Part shown: positions 36,004-45,435 of the stretch, piece by piece | Position numbering within the stretch: position 1 is the first letter of the stretch | Layout: each line of letters opens with the position of its first letter | Source of the DNA: Hanleya hanleyi | Taxonomy: Eukaryota; Mollusca; Polyplacophora; Lepidopleurida; Hanleyidae | Assembly (NCBI GenBank): GCA_036873755.1 | Contig: JAVTVY010033773.1 | Span: forward strand, 62,001 to 126,000 | Length of the DNA: 64,000 nucleotides | Reading direction: 5' to 3' | Position numbers and translations under genes: made by a program | The notes under the pieces: generated by a model | Database searches by the model: none | Told to the model about the DNA's origin: nothing | The model's input: only the letters and a program-made list of their open reading frames with translations

Positions 36004-36054
36004 TTTATTATCCCCTCCCGTACATCATATCTACGATGGAAGAGCCGCGTTGGG
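36004..36054 (-). promoter_or_regulatory. Stem-loop plus AATAAA module, copy 3 (left arm)
   Basis: This is the mirror of 41,669-41,719. The hexamer complement TTTATT is at 36,004-36,009. The distal stem reads ATCTACG, slightly decayed relative to the right arm. Confidence 0.45.
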
Positions 36055-36367
36055 TATGTTAACAATACAAGTAGGCTCTTGTCCAATCAGAAGCCGCCAT
36101 TTGGCGCTGCATCTGTTCTTACCCGTTAGATGTATTCTCGGCTGCTCTTATCCAATAAAAAAAAACATGTACTATGTTGATGTCCATGTATACATACTCT
36201 GTTCATGTCCATGTACATACACTCTGTCCATGTCGCTATATAGCTGAAATATTGCGGAATGCGACGTTAAACCTTAATTCTCTCTCTCTTCATGTACATG
36301 CACTCTATCCATGTACATGTTTCTTGTCCATGCCGCCTGTAGCCTGTCCATGTACATGTACCATCAC

Positions 36368-36886
36368 CAATCTGTATTATACCAAATCTGTCCTGTATTG
36401 TACCATATTTGTCCTCTTTTATACCGTATATGTTCTGTATTATACCAAATCTGTGCTGTATTATAGTATCTGTCCTGTATTATACCAAATCTGTGTTGTA
36501 TTATACCATATCTGTCCTGTATTGTACCATATATGTCCTGTATTATACAATATATGTTCTGTATTATACAATATTTGCCCTCTATTATACCATATCTGTG
36601 CTGTATTATACCATATCTGTCCTGAATTATATCATATCTGTGCTGTATTATACAATATCTGTCCTGTGTTATACAATATCTGTCCTGTATTATACCAAAT
36701 CTGTCCTGTATTGTACCATATTTGTCCTGTATTATACAATATATGTTCTGTATTATACCAAATCTGTGCTGTATTATACAGTATCTGTCCTGTATTATAC
36801 CAAATCTGTGCTGTATTATACCATATCTGTCCTGTATTGTACCATATATGTCCTGTATTATACAATATATGTTCTGTATTATACAA
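36368..36886. repeat. 21-bp minisatellite, left arm
   Basis: Units of CTGTCCTGTATTATACCATAT (21 bp) repeat about 24 times with small variants. Because 21 is a multiple of three, most frames stay open and yield heptapeptide repeats (ICPVLYH-like). The 291-residue frame at 36,174-37,049 is explained by this and is not called as a gene. Confidence 0.9.
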
Positions 36887-36936
36887 TCGGATAGCGGTTG
36901 TCGTGAATAACAACAAGTTCAGCAATGTTCATACAG

Positions 36937-36987
36937 TTTATTATCCCCAATGTTACATCATACCCAGGCTGGGGGAGCCGCCCTGGG
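36937..36987 (-). promoter_or_regulatory. Stem-loop plus AATAAA module, copy 4 (left zinc-finger gene)
   Basis: Minus strand: CCCAGG, loop with GCGGCTCC, CCTGGG, then TATGATGTAACATTGGGG and AATAAA (complement at 36,937-36,942). It lies about 175 bp after the stop of the left zinc-finger gene. A closer AATAAA (complement TTTATT at 37,038-37,043) is an alternative poly(A) signal. Confidence 0.5.
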
Positions 36988-37162
36988 CATGTTTAGTATG
37001 TTCACAGCAAAACAAATTGAAATATCAAACACCATGTTTTATTATTTAACGCACAGTCACATTAGGTACAAGTGTTTACTGAGCTCAAGTCAACGAACAG
37101 CCTGTAGACATATAGAGTATGTACGGCATGTTATGGTATTCATCAGTGCACGGGTGACGCGT

Positions 37163-38050
37163 TCATCCGAGGGGGTTGATCAGTTTAGCCACGAAGAACG
37201 TAACTTTGGTCACCCTCTCCACTGTCCACTTGGTGTTGGGGCGTTGTTGTTGGGCCCATTCCAAGGGGTCCACGGTGTCCAGTTTCCCCAGCATCGTCTC
37301 TAGCGACGCCCGGTTAATGATGGTAAACGGTTGGTCAAATACCCGGATGTTACTGCTCGGGTAAAAGTATCGGATTTGGTCTGTCTCCTTATGTTGCAGC
37401 ACATAATCAAACGCCAGATTCAACTTGAAGGCCGTAGTTTGATCGTTGAAGATGGCTTCCACGTAGATGCGTAGGCGGTCGAGGTCGGTCAGTCGGAAGT
37501 TGTAGATATCTTGAATAGGGCGATGACGGTGGAAACAGTGCCGGATCATGGGCCAATGGCGCCGATAGATGTCACTCACTGGATGGTCTTCGTGTAACAG
37601 ATCACTAGGAACATTTATGGATTCGTCCTCGAAGAGTACTTTGCTCTCCACGCCGTGCAAAATCTGGCCCAAGGTCTTGTCGGAATTTGACTGTTGAATT
37701 AGGGCGACATCATCATCGGCCCTCGTGCGATGGGTGGAAGTTCCAGCTGTCTCGATACTGGTGCCTACGGGCTCCTCTACCTGCAAACGTTGCTGCGGAA
37801 CAGGGTGCCGTGTGCGTTGGTGTCGCAGCAACTGACTGATCAGTTTGAAAAGCCGACCACATTCTTCGCATAGATGCTTGGGTGCCCCATGCACTGTCCG
37901 TTCGTGACACCGTAGACTGTCCAAGCGATTAAATATTTTCCCACACCTCGTACAGCTATACCGGGCGGTTCCGTCGTGCTTGGTAGCCTCATGGCGGCGC
38001 AAGTCGTGCGGACGAGTGAATGATTTCGAGCACGTAGTACAAGTGAACAT
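37163..38050 (-). CDS. C2H2 zinc-finger protein with PolB-N-like domain, left-arm copy
   Basis: This is an intact single-exon frame of 295 residues. Three complete C2H2 fingers (C-X2-C-X12-H-X4-H) lie at about residues 4-25, 33-54 and 61-82. A Thr/Asp-rich linker follows, with VALIQQSNSDKTLGQILHG. The C-terminal domain starts near residue 158 (DIYRRHWPMIRHCFHRH, FKLNLAFDYVLQHKETD, RYFYPSSNIRVFDQPF, QQQRPNTKW, VTKVTFFVAKL). It is the palindromic partner of the gene at 39,674 and differs from it by only a few residues. It is transcribed away from the element centre, head-to-head with the gene at 38,353. A sequence-specific DNA-binding role is suggested by the fingers; the C-terminal domain's role is unknown. 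Confidence 0.78.
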   Translation of the reverse strand: MFTCTTCSKSFTRPHDLRRHEATKHDGTARYSCTRCGKIFNRLDSLRCHERTVHGAPKHLCEECGRLFKLISQLLRHQRTRHPVPQQRLQVEEPVGTSIETAGTSTHRTRADDDVALIQQSNSDKTLGQILHGVESKVLFEDESINVPSDLLHEDHPVSDIYRRHWPMIRHCFHRHRPIQDIYNFRLTDLDRLRIYVEAIFNDQTTAFKLNLAFDYVLQHKETDQIRYFYPSSNIRVFDQPFTIINRASLETMLGKLDTVDPLEWAQQQRPNTKWTVERVTKVTFFVAKLINPLG

Positions 38051-38192
38051 CTTGGTGGCTGACAGAGTGTCTGATGAAACGGCCAGGCCGCTTCGCTTTT
38101 ATAGCACGCTAGCTGATGATCTATTTTTAGTACACTCAGTTCAAGTACCGCCAAGTCGAGGACCGAGATGTACTCGTGTACGTCTGAGCCGC
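38051..38192 (-). promoter_or_regulatory. TATA promoter of left-arm zinc-finger gene
   Basis: Minus-strand blocks are a MEF2-like CTAAAAATAG (complement at 38,121-38,130), TATAAAAG (complement at 38,096-38,103), and the quasi-palindrome GAAGCGGCCTGGCCGTTTC (complement at 38,076-38,094). With the promoter at 38,207 it forms a divergent pair separated by an ACACGCGCGCGCAATGCG stretch. Confidence 0.72.
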
Positions 38193-38206
38193 ATCACACG
38201 CGCGCG

Positions 38207-38352
38207 CAATGCGGCTCAGTCGTACACCAGTACATCTCGGTCCTCGACTTGGGGGTAGTTGAACTGAGTGTGCTAAAAATAGATCACCAGGTAGCGTGCT
38301 ATAAAAGGGAAGCGGCCTGGCCGTTTCATCAGACACTCTGTCAACCACCAAG
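38207..38352 (+). promoter_or_regulatory. TATA promoter of central zinc-finger gene
   Basis: Blocks are GTACATCTCGGTCCTCGACT, CTAAAAATAG at 38,273-38,282, TATAAAAG at 38,300-38,307 and the quasi-palindrome at 38,309-38,327. The ATG follows 45 bp after the TATA box. Confidence 0.72.
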
Positions 38353-39273
38353 ATGTTCACTTGTACTACGTGCTCGAAATCATTCACTCGTCTGCACGAC
38401 TTGCGCCGACATGAGGCTACCAAGCACGACGGAACCGCCCGATATCGCTGTACGATATGTACACTGTCGTTTCAACGCCCAGATCAGTTACAGCGCCATG
38501 AACGTTCAATTCATGGGCCACCCAAGCGTCCATGCGAAGAATGTGGTCGGCTTTTCAAACTGACCAGTCAGTTGCTGCGACACCAACGCACACAACACCC
38601 TGTTCCACAGCCACGTTTGCAGGTAGAGGAGCCTGCAGGCACCAGTATCGAGACAGCAGGAACTTCCATCCATCGTACGAGGACCGATGATGATGATGAT
38701 GTCGCCCTAATTCAACAGTCAAATTCCGACGACAAGACCTTGGACCAGATTTTGTACGACGTGGAGGGCAAAGTACACTTCGCGAACGAAGCCATAAATG
38801 TTCCTAGCGATCTGTTACACGAAGACCATCCAGTGAGTGACATCTATCGGCGCCATTGGCCCATGATCCGGCACCGTTTCCACCGTCATCACCCTATTCA
38901 AGATATCTACAATTTCCGACTGACCAACCTCGCCCGTCTACGCAGCTACGTGGAAGCTACCTTCAACGATCAAACTACGACCTTCAAATTGAATCTGGCG
39001 TTTGGTTATGTGCTGCAGCATAGGGAAGCAGACCAAGTCCGATACTTTTACAAGAGCAGTAACATCCGGATATTTGACCAACCGTTTACCATCACGGATA
39101 GAGCGTCGCTAGAGATGATGCTGGCGAAACTGGACACCGTGGATCCCTTGGAATGGCCCCAACAACAACGCCCTAACACCCAATGGGTCGTAGAGAGGGT
39201 GACCAATGTCACGTTTTTCGTTACCCAAGCTGACCGTCCACCCCATCGGCTGAATGCTTCACCGATGGACTGA
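38353..39273 (+). CDS. C2H2 zinc-finger protein with PolB-N-like domain, central copy (altered C-terminus)
   Basis: This is an intact frame of 306 residues and the only copy outside the palindromic arms. It has three C2H2 fingers near residues 4-25, 33-54 and 61-82. The second finger (CTICTLSFQRPDQLQRHERSIH) matches copy 1 at 24 kb rather than the arm copies, so the finger region looks like a mosaic. The linker has an expanded Asp run from a GAT repeat. The C-terminal domain is conserved up to NVTFFVT. An extra C in the CCC at 39,224-39,226, relative to the other copies, then shifts the frame and replaces the usual short C-terminus with QADRPPHRLNASPMD. A single-base difference in the assembly could also cause this. 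Confidence 0.75.
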   Translation: MFTCTTCSKSFTRLHDLRRHEATKHDGTARYRCTICTLSFQRPDQLQRHERSIHGPPKRPCEECGRLFKLTSQLLRHQRTQHPVPQPRLQVEEPAGTSIETAGTSIHRTRTDDDDDVALIQQSNSDDKTLDQILYDVEGKVHFANEAINVPSDLLHEDHPVSDIYRRHWPMIRHRFHRHHPIQDIYNFRLTNLARLRSYVEATFNDQTTTFKLNLAFGYVLQHREADQVRYFYKSSNIRIFDQPFTITDRASLEMMLAKLDTVDPLEWPQQQRPNTQWVVERVTNVTFFVTQADRPPHRLNASPMD

Positions 39274-39363
39274 TGAATACCATAACATGCCGTACATACT
39301 CTATATGTCTACATGCTGATCGTTGACGGCGTCAACGTCAGGTGTTGGTGGTGGTGTGAGGAT

Positions 39364-39369
39364 AATAAA
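39364..39369 (+). promoter_or_regulatory. Poly(A) signal candidate of the central gene
   Basis: AATAAA lies 91 bp after the stop. The 3' flank up to CTGATCGTTGAC is shared with the right-arm gene. Confidence 0.5.
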
Positions 39370-39527
39370 ACGTGTATTACGCAATGTGACTGATGTTGTT
39401 GATGTCTCTTGGTTGTGTTTATATTGAATGGGTCTGAGCATATTGATGCGATGAGAGGAAGTTTTCGGAGAGAACGTAATTCGACATTGCGCACGGTTGG
39501 ACTCAAACACAAACACACACACACGCG

Positions 39528-39673
39528 CAATGCGGCTCAGACGTACACCAGTACATCTCGGTCCTCGACTTGGCGGTACTTGAACCGAGTGTACTAAAAA
39601 TAGATCACCAGCTAGCGTGCTATAAAAGCGAAGCGGCCTGGCCGTTTCATCAGACACTCTGTCAGCCACCAAG
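39528..39673 (+). promoter_or_regulatory. TATA promoter of right-arm zinc-finger gene
   Basis: CTAAAAATAG is at 39,594-39,603, TATAAAAG at 39,621-39,628 and the quasi-palindrome at 39,630-39,648. The palindromic similarity to the left arm ends at about 39,528, at the GCGCAATGCGGCTCAGACGT string. Confidence 0.72.
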
Positions 39674-40564
39674 ATGTTCACTTGTACTACGTGCTCGAAA
39701 TCATTCACTCGTCCGCACGACTTGCGCCGCCATGAGGCTACCAAGCACGACGGAACCGCCCGGTATAGCTGTACGAGGTGTGGGAAAATATTTAATCTGC
39801 TGGACAGTCTACGGTGTCACGAACGGACAGTGCATGGGGCACCCAAGCATCTATGCGAAGAATGTGGTCGGCTTTTCAAACTGACCAGTCAGTTGCTGCG
39901 ACACCAACGCACACGGCACCCTGTTCCGCAACCACGTTTGCAGGTAAAGGAGCCCGTAGGCACCAGTATCGAGACAGCTGGAACTTCCACCCATCGCACG
40001 AGGGCCGATGATGATGTCGCCCTAATTCAACAGTCAAATTCCGACAACAAGACCTTGGGCCAGATTTTGCACGGCGTGGAGAGCAAAGTACACTTCGCGG
40101 ACGAATCCATAAATGTTCCTAGTGATCTGTTACACGAAGACCATCCAGTGAGTGACATCTATCGGCGCCATTGGCCCATGATCCGGCACTGTTTCCACCG
40201 TCATCGCCCCATTCAAGATATCTACAATTTCCGACTGACCGACCTCGACCGCCTACGCATCTACGTGGAAGCCATCTTCAACGATCAAACTACGGCCTTC
40301 AAGTTGAATCTGGCGTTTGCTTATGTGCTGCAGCATAAGGAGACAGACCAAATCCGATACTTTTACCCGAGCAGTAACATCCGGGTATTTGACCAACCGT
40401 TTACCATCATTAACCGGGCGTCGCTAGAGACGATGCTGGGGAAACTGGACACCGTGGATCCCTTGGAATGGGCCCAACAACAACGCCCCAACACCAAGTG
40501 GACAGTGGAGAGGGTGACCAATGTTACGTTCTTCGTGGCTAAACTGATCAACCCCCTCGGATGA
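39674..40564 (+). CDS. C2H2 zinc-finger protein with PolB-N-like domain, right-arm copy
   Basis: This is an intact frame of 296 residues. Fingers lie at residues 4-25, 33-54 and 61-82, all with C-X2-C-X12-H-X4-H spacing. The linker (83 to ~155) is rich in Thr, Ser and Asp. The C-terminal domain of about 140 residues has DIYRRHWPMIRHCFHRH, FKLNLAFAYVLQHKETD, RYFYPSSNIRVFDQPF and QQQRPNTKW, and ends NVTFFVAKLINPLG. It lies downstream of and parallel to the central gene, 400 bp after that gene's stop. Its own AATAAA is at 40,684-40,689, and a stem-loop/AATAAA module follows at 40,740. The four copies together define the family. I recognise no stand-alone protein of this architecture with known function. 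Confidence 0.78.
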   Translation: MFTCTTCSKSFTRPHDLRRHEATKHDGTARYSCTRCGKIFNLLDSLRCHERTVHGAPKHLCEECGRLFKLTSQLLRHQRTRHPVPQPRLQVKEPVGTSIETAGTSTHRTRADDDVALIQQSNSDNKTLGQILHGVESKVHFADESINVPSDLLHEDHPVSDIYRRHWPMIRHCFHRHRPIQDIYNFRLTDLDRLRIYVEAIFNDQTTAFKLNLAFAYVLQHKETDQIRYFYPSSNIRVFDQPFTIINRASLETMLGKLDTVDPLEWAQQQRPNTKWTVERVTNVTFFVAKLINPLG

Positions 40565-40739
40565 ACGCGTCACCCGTGCACTGATGAATACCATAACATG
40601 CCGTACATACTCTATATGTCTACATGCTGATCGTTGACTTGAGCTCAGTAAACACTTGTACCTAATGTGACTGTGCGTTAAATAATAAAACATGGTGTTT
40701 GATATTTCAATTTGTTTTGCTGTGAACATACTAAACATG

Positions 40740-40790
40740 CCCAGGGCGGCTCCCCCAGCCTGGGTATGACGTAACATTGGGGATAATAAA
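40740..40790 (+). promoter_or_regulatory. Stem-loop plus AATAAA module, copy 5 (right zinc-finger gene)
   Basis: CCCAGG (40,740-40,745) pairs with CCTGGG (40,759-40,764) around a GCGGCTCC loop. AATAAA is at 40,785-40,790. Confidence 0.5.
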
Positions 40791-40837
40791 CTGTATGAAC
40801 ATTGCTGAACTTGTTATTCACGACAACCACTATCCGA

Positions 40838-41352
40838 TTGTATAATACAGAACATATATTGTATAATACAGGACATATATGGTACAATACAGGACTGATA
40901 TGGTATAATACAGCACAGATTTGGTATAATACAGGACAGATACTGTATAATACAGCACAGATTTGGCATAATACAGAACATATATTGTATAATACAGGAC
41001 AAATATGGTACAATACAGGACAGATTTGATATAATACAGGACAGATATTGTATAACACAGGACAGATATTGTATAATACAGCACAGATATGACATAATTC
41101 AGGACAGATATGGTATAATACAGCACAGATATGGTATAATAGAGGGCAAATATTATATAATACAGAACATATATTGTATAATACAGGACATATATGGTAC
41201 AATACAGGACAGATATGGTATAATACAACACAGATTTGGTATAACACAGGACAGATATTATAATACAGCACAGATTTGGTATAATACAGAACATATATGG
41301 TATAAAAGAGGACAAATATGGTACAATACAGGACAGATTTGGTATAATACAG
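40838..41352. repeat. 21-bp minisatellite, right arm
   Basis: This is the mirror of 36,368-36,886, with units of the ATATGGTATAATACAGGACAG type. The 305-residue minus-strand frame at 40,678-41,595 arises from the 21-bp period. Confidence 0.9.
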
Positions 41353-41668
41353 ATTGGTGATGGTACATGTACATGGACAGGCTACAGGCGGCATGGACAA
41401 GAAACATGTACATGGATAGAGTGCATGTACATGAAGAGAGAGGGAATTAAGGTTTAAGGTCGCATTCCGCAATATTTCAGCTATATAGCGACATGGACAG
41501 AGTGTATGTACATGGACATGAACAGAGTATGTATACATGGACATGAACATAGTACATGTTGTTTTTTTATTGGATAAGAGCAGCCGAGAATACATCTAGG
41601 GCAAGAACAGATGCAGCGCCAAAAGGCGGATTCTGATTGGACAAGAGCCTACTTGTATTGTTAACATA

Positions 41669-41719
41669 CCCAACGCGGCTCCTCCATCGTGGGTATGATG
41701 TACGGGAGGGGATAATAAA
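41669..41719 (+). promoter_or_regulatory. Stem-loop plus AATAAA module, copy 6
   Basis: CCCAACG (41,669-41,675) pairs with CGTGGG (41,688-41,693) with one bulged base. TATGATGTA and AATAAA (41,714-41,719) follow. No gene lies directly upstream; an ATTGGAC box does. Confidence 0.45.
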
Positions 41720-41849
41720 CTATATGAACACGTGTTGATGTTGTTGTTGTTTTCTCTCTCCGGTCTATATATGACCCTCTAGACCTGGTTGATAAGGGTT
41801 TCCCCTATTTTAGGGGTAAAGTCCGTGTTCCGCTTTTGTTTAAAAAAAA

Positions 41850-42262
41850 GCCAGTCTGACCCACGAGAGCTTCACACTGATACCCCACACGGGCCATTCG
41901 GACCACTATCCGTATGGAAGACGGAGGAATGACGGGAAAACCCACTGGCCAACTGCGAATGCGCCGATTGGCGCGAGCTCCAATGAAAACAAGCCAGTCT
42001 GACCCACGAGAGCTTCACACTGATACCCCACACGACGCATTCGGACCAATAGTGGTCCATCTCTACACCAAATACCTTCCTTCACTGTCCCAAAATGCCC
42101 ACTTTGGCTACTACTCGTACTGATGAAGTCACCGATGACGTCACAGATGACGCGGACATCCCTCAAATCGGGTCTGTACCCCGAGAGCTACAAAATGACA
42201 TCCCACGACGTATTCGGACCAAGGATGGTCCCTCTCTACCCCAAACACACCTCCACACACCC
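41850..42262. repeat. CRE-bearing repeat units, right arm
   Basis: The region mirrors 35,275-35,870 with fewer units. The TGACGTCA octamer is kept near 42,136, while the first site of the unit has decayed to TGAAGTCA (42,124). Confidence 0.75.
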
Positions 42263-42585
42263 CCTTGGTGATGGTACATGTACATGGCCAGGCTACATGG
42301 ACATGGACAAGAAACATGTACATGGATAGAATGCATGTACATGAAGAGAGAGAATTAAGATTTAACGTCGCATTCCGCAATATTTCAGCTATATAGCGAC
42401 ATGGACAGAGTGTATGTACATGGAAATGAACATAGTATGTATACATGGACATGAACAGAGTACATGTTTTTTTGATTGGATAAGAGCAGCCGAGAATACA
42501 TCTAACGGGCAAGAACGAATATGACAGATGCAGCGCCAAATGGCGGCTTCTGATTGGACAAAAGCCTACTTGTATTGTAAACAAA

Positions 42586-42635
42586 CCCAACGCGGCTCCT
42601 CCATCGTGGGTATGATGTACGGGAGGGATAATAAA
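42586..42635 (+). promoter_or_regulatory. Stem-loop plus AATAAA module, copy 7
   Basis: CCCAACG (42,586-42,592), CGTGGG (42,605-42,610) and AATAAA (42,630-42,635). It sits directly before the 148-bp units. Confidence 0.45.
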
Positions 42636-42719
42636 CTATATGAACACTTGTTGGTGTTGTTGTTGTTGTTCTCTCTCCGGTCTATACATGGCCCTCTAGA
42701 CCTGGTTGATAGGGGTTTC

Positions 42720-44990
42720 CCCTATTTTAGGGGTCAAGTACGCGTTCCACTTTTTATATTTTCGGGGCAAATTCTAAATTTACATACACGCACTCCCCCA
42801 CTCTAGCTCTGTCGGCAGGCTCCGATAAGCCCCACTAGACGTGGTTGATAGGTGTTTTCCCCTATTGTAGGGGTAAAGTCCGTGTTCCGCATTTTATATT
42901 TTCGGGACAAATTCTCAATTTACATGCACCCACTCCCCCATCCCACCTCTGTCGGCAGGCTCCGATAAGCCCCACTAGACGTGGTTGATAGGAGTTTTCC
43001 CCTATTTTATGGGTAAAGTCCGTGTTCCGCTTTTTATATTTTCGGTGACAAATCCTCAATTTACATGCACCCACTCCCCCACCCCACCTCTCTCAGCAGG
43101 TCCCGATAAGCCCGGGGGACCGATATTCGAACTTTTGACAGGAGGTTTCCCCTATTGTAGGGGTAAAGTCCGTGTTCCGCTTTTTATATTTTCGGGACAA
43201 ATCCTCAATTTACATGCACCCACTCTCCCATCCTACATCTGTCGGCAGGCTCCGATAAGCCCCACTAGACGTGGTTGATAGGAGTTTTCCCCTATTTTAG
43301 GGGTAAAGTCCGTGTTCCGCTTTTTACATTTTCGGGGACAAATCCTCAATTTACATGCACCCACTCCCCCACCCTACCTCTCTCAGAAGGCCCCGATAAG
43401 CCCGGGGGACCGATATTCGACCTTTTGGATAGGGTTGATAGGTGTTTCCCCCTATTGTAGGGGTAAAGTCCGTGTTCCGCTTTTTATATTTCCGGGACAA
43501 ATCCTAAATTTACATACACCCACTTCAGGCAGAACCCGATAAGCCCGGGGACCGATATTAGCCATTTGGGATAGGGTTGATAGGGGTTTTCCTCTATTTT
43601 AGGGGTAAAGTCCGTGTTCCGCTTTTTATATTTTCGGGGACAAATCCTCAATTTACATGCACCCACTCCCCCACCCTACCTCTCTCAGCAGGCCTCGATA
43701 AGCCAGGAACCAATATTCGCCCTTTGGGATAGGGTTGATAAGGGTTTTCCTCTATTGTAGGGGTAAAGTCCGTGTTCCGCTTTTTATATTTTCGGGACAA
43801 ATCCTAAATTTACATACACGCACTCCCCCACTCTAGCTCTGTCGGCAGGGTCCGATAAGCCCCAGTAGACGTGGTTGATAGGTGTTTTCCCCTATTGTAG
43901 AGGTAAAGTCCGTGTTCCGCTTTTTATATTTTCGGGACAAATTCTCAATTTACATGCACCCACTCCCCCATCCCACCTCTGTCGGCAGGCTCCGATAAGC
44001 CCCACTAGACGTGGTTGATAGGAGTTTTCCCCTATTTTATAGGTAAAGTCCGTGTTCCGCTTTTTATATTTTCGGTGACAAATCCTCAATTTACATGCAC
44101 CCACTCCCCCACCCCACCTCTCTCAGCAGGTCCCGATAAGCCCGGGGGACCGATATTCGAACTTTTGACAGGAGGTTTCCCCTATTGTAGGGGTAAAGTC
44201 CGTGTTCCGCTTTTTATATTTTCGGGACAAATCCTCAATTTACATGCACCCACTCTCTCATCCTACATCTGTCGGCAGGCTCCGATAAGCCCCACTAGAC
44301 GTGGTTGATAGGAGTTTTTCTATTTTAGGGGTAAAGTCCGTGTTCCGCTTTTTACATTTTCGGGACAAATCCTCAATTTACATGCACCCACTCCCCCACC
44401 CTACCTCTCTCAGAAGGCCCCGATAAGCCCGGGGGACCGATATTCGACCTTTTGGATAGGGTTGATAGGTGTTTCCCCCTATTGTAGGGGTAAAGTCCGT
44501 GTTCCGCTTTTTATATTTCCGGGACAAATCCTAAATTTACATACACCCACTTCAGGCAGAACCCGATAAGCCCGGGGACCGATATTAGCCATTTGGGATA
44601 GGGTTGATAGGGGTTTTCCTCTATTTTAGGGGTAAAGTCCGTGTTCCGCTTTTTATATTTTCGGGGACAAATCCTCAATTTACATGCACCCACTCCCCCA
44701 CCCTACCTCTCTCAGCAGGCCTCGATAAGCCAGGAACCAATATTCGCCCTTTGGGATAGGGTTGATAAGGGTTTTCCTCTATTGTAGGGGTAAAGTCCGT
44801 GTTCCGCTTTTTATATTTTCGGGACAAATCCTAAATTTACATACACCCACTCCAGGCAGAACCCGATAAGCCCGGGGACCGATGTTAGCCCTTTGGGATA
44901 GGGTTGATAGGGGTTTTCCTCCATTGTAGGGGTAAAGTCCGTGTTCCGCTTTTTATATTTTCGAGACAAATCATCATTTTACATACACCC
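42720..44990. repeat. ~148-bp tandem units, right arm, with a ~1-kb higher-order duplication
   Basis: About fifteen units carry GGGTAAAGTCCGTGTTCCGC and TTTTTATATTTTCGGGACAA. Block 42,790-43,790 is repeated almost verbatim at 43,815-44,800, so the array grew by block duplication after the arms separated. Confidence 0.88.
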
Positions 44991-45435
44991 AGCCATGACT
45001 TGCAAAATCCTTCTGTAGGGACCCCAAGTCCCCGACTCAAATGAATGGACGGCATACAAGTCCGTACATACACTCTTAATCACGTGACCGCCGCATGATG
45101 GAAAAAACCCCAGATACAAGTCTGTACATGCATTCCATATGGTCCTGGAGGAGCGCTTCACTTTGACACCTCACTCGACCCAATCGGTACATGCAGCGTA
45201 TTTGAAGTCTGGGGACTAATTTCTGTCCGCGGAGGCAGACCGCATCACCGCCAGACCACATCACTGCGGAGGAATACATGCCCCATGCACTTGACCATCA
45301 CGTGACCTCCACATGACCTCCACATGAGACGGCGCACTCTTTTGCCGGTTTTCGCCCGTGCTATAATGCACTTGACCTCGACGCCAGATTCTTACGCCAG
45401 GTCAACTTGCGCTGTAATGCTCGCTATATACTACT

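Larger units (their letters stand above)
32026..38192. repeat. Left arm of the 13.4-kb palindrome
   Basis: In order inward, the arm holds a ~470-bp unique terminus, 148-bp tandem units, a stem-loop/AATAAA module, ACATGTAC minisatellite and a retroelement insertion. Then come CRE units, a second module, ACATGTAC repeats, a 21-bp minisatellite, a third module, and the zinc-finger gene with its promoter. Apart from the insertion and unit-number changes, the right arm repeats this order in reverse. Confidence 0.85.
32026..45435. mobile_element. 13.4-kb palindromic Polinton-like element carrying only zinc-finger genes
   Basis: The element is 13,410 bp. It starts AGTAGTATATAGCGAGC and ends with the exact reverse complement, flanked on both sides by TACATA. 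Terminal AG and a 6-bp duplication are the hallmark of Polinton/Maverick transposons (established knowledge). The arms (32,026-38,192 and 39,528-45,435) are reverse complements, apparently about 97-98% identical where I compared them. They are interrupted by a retroelement on the left and by a different number of 148-bp units on the right. The unpaired centre holds one further zinc-finger gene. I see no PolB catalytic core, integrase, protease, ATPase or capsid gene, so the element is probably non-autonomous. A palindromic assembly error is the main alternative, although it would not by itself create a matched TACATA flank in different unique sequences. Confidence 0.75.
39528..45435. repeat. 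Right arm of the 13.4-kb palindrome
   Basis: The arm is the reverse complement of 32,026-38,192 without the retroelement. It has roughly twice as many 148-bp units, about 1 kb of which is itself tandemly duplicated (42,790-43,790 resembles 43,815-44,800). Confidence 0.85.

Noticed and set aside
32907..44693. Repeated 60-100 codon frames such as those with FPYFMGKVRVPLF
   Set aside because: They repeat with the 148-bp unit and lack starts, splice signals or protein-like conservation.
32026..45435. Assembly artefact (mirror duplication) as explanation of the palindrome
   Set aside because: The arms differ by substitutions, array copy number and a retroelement insertion, the centre is unique, and the flanks are different sequences sharing only TACATA. 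Not fully excluded without reads.
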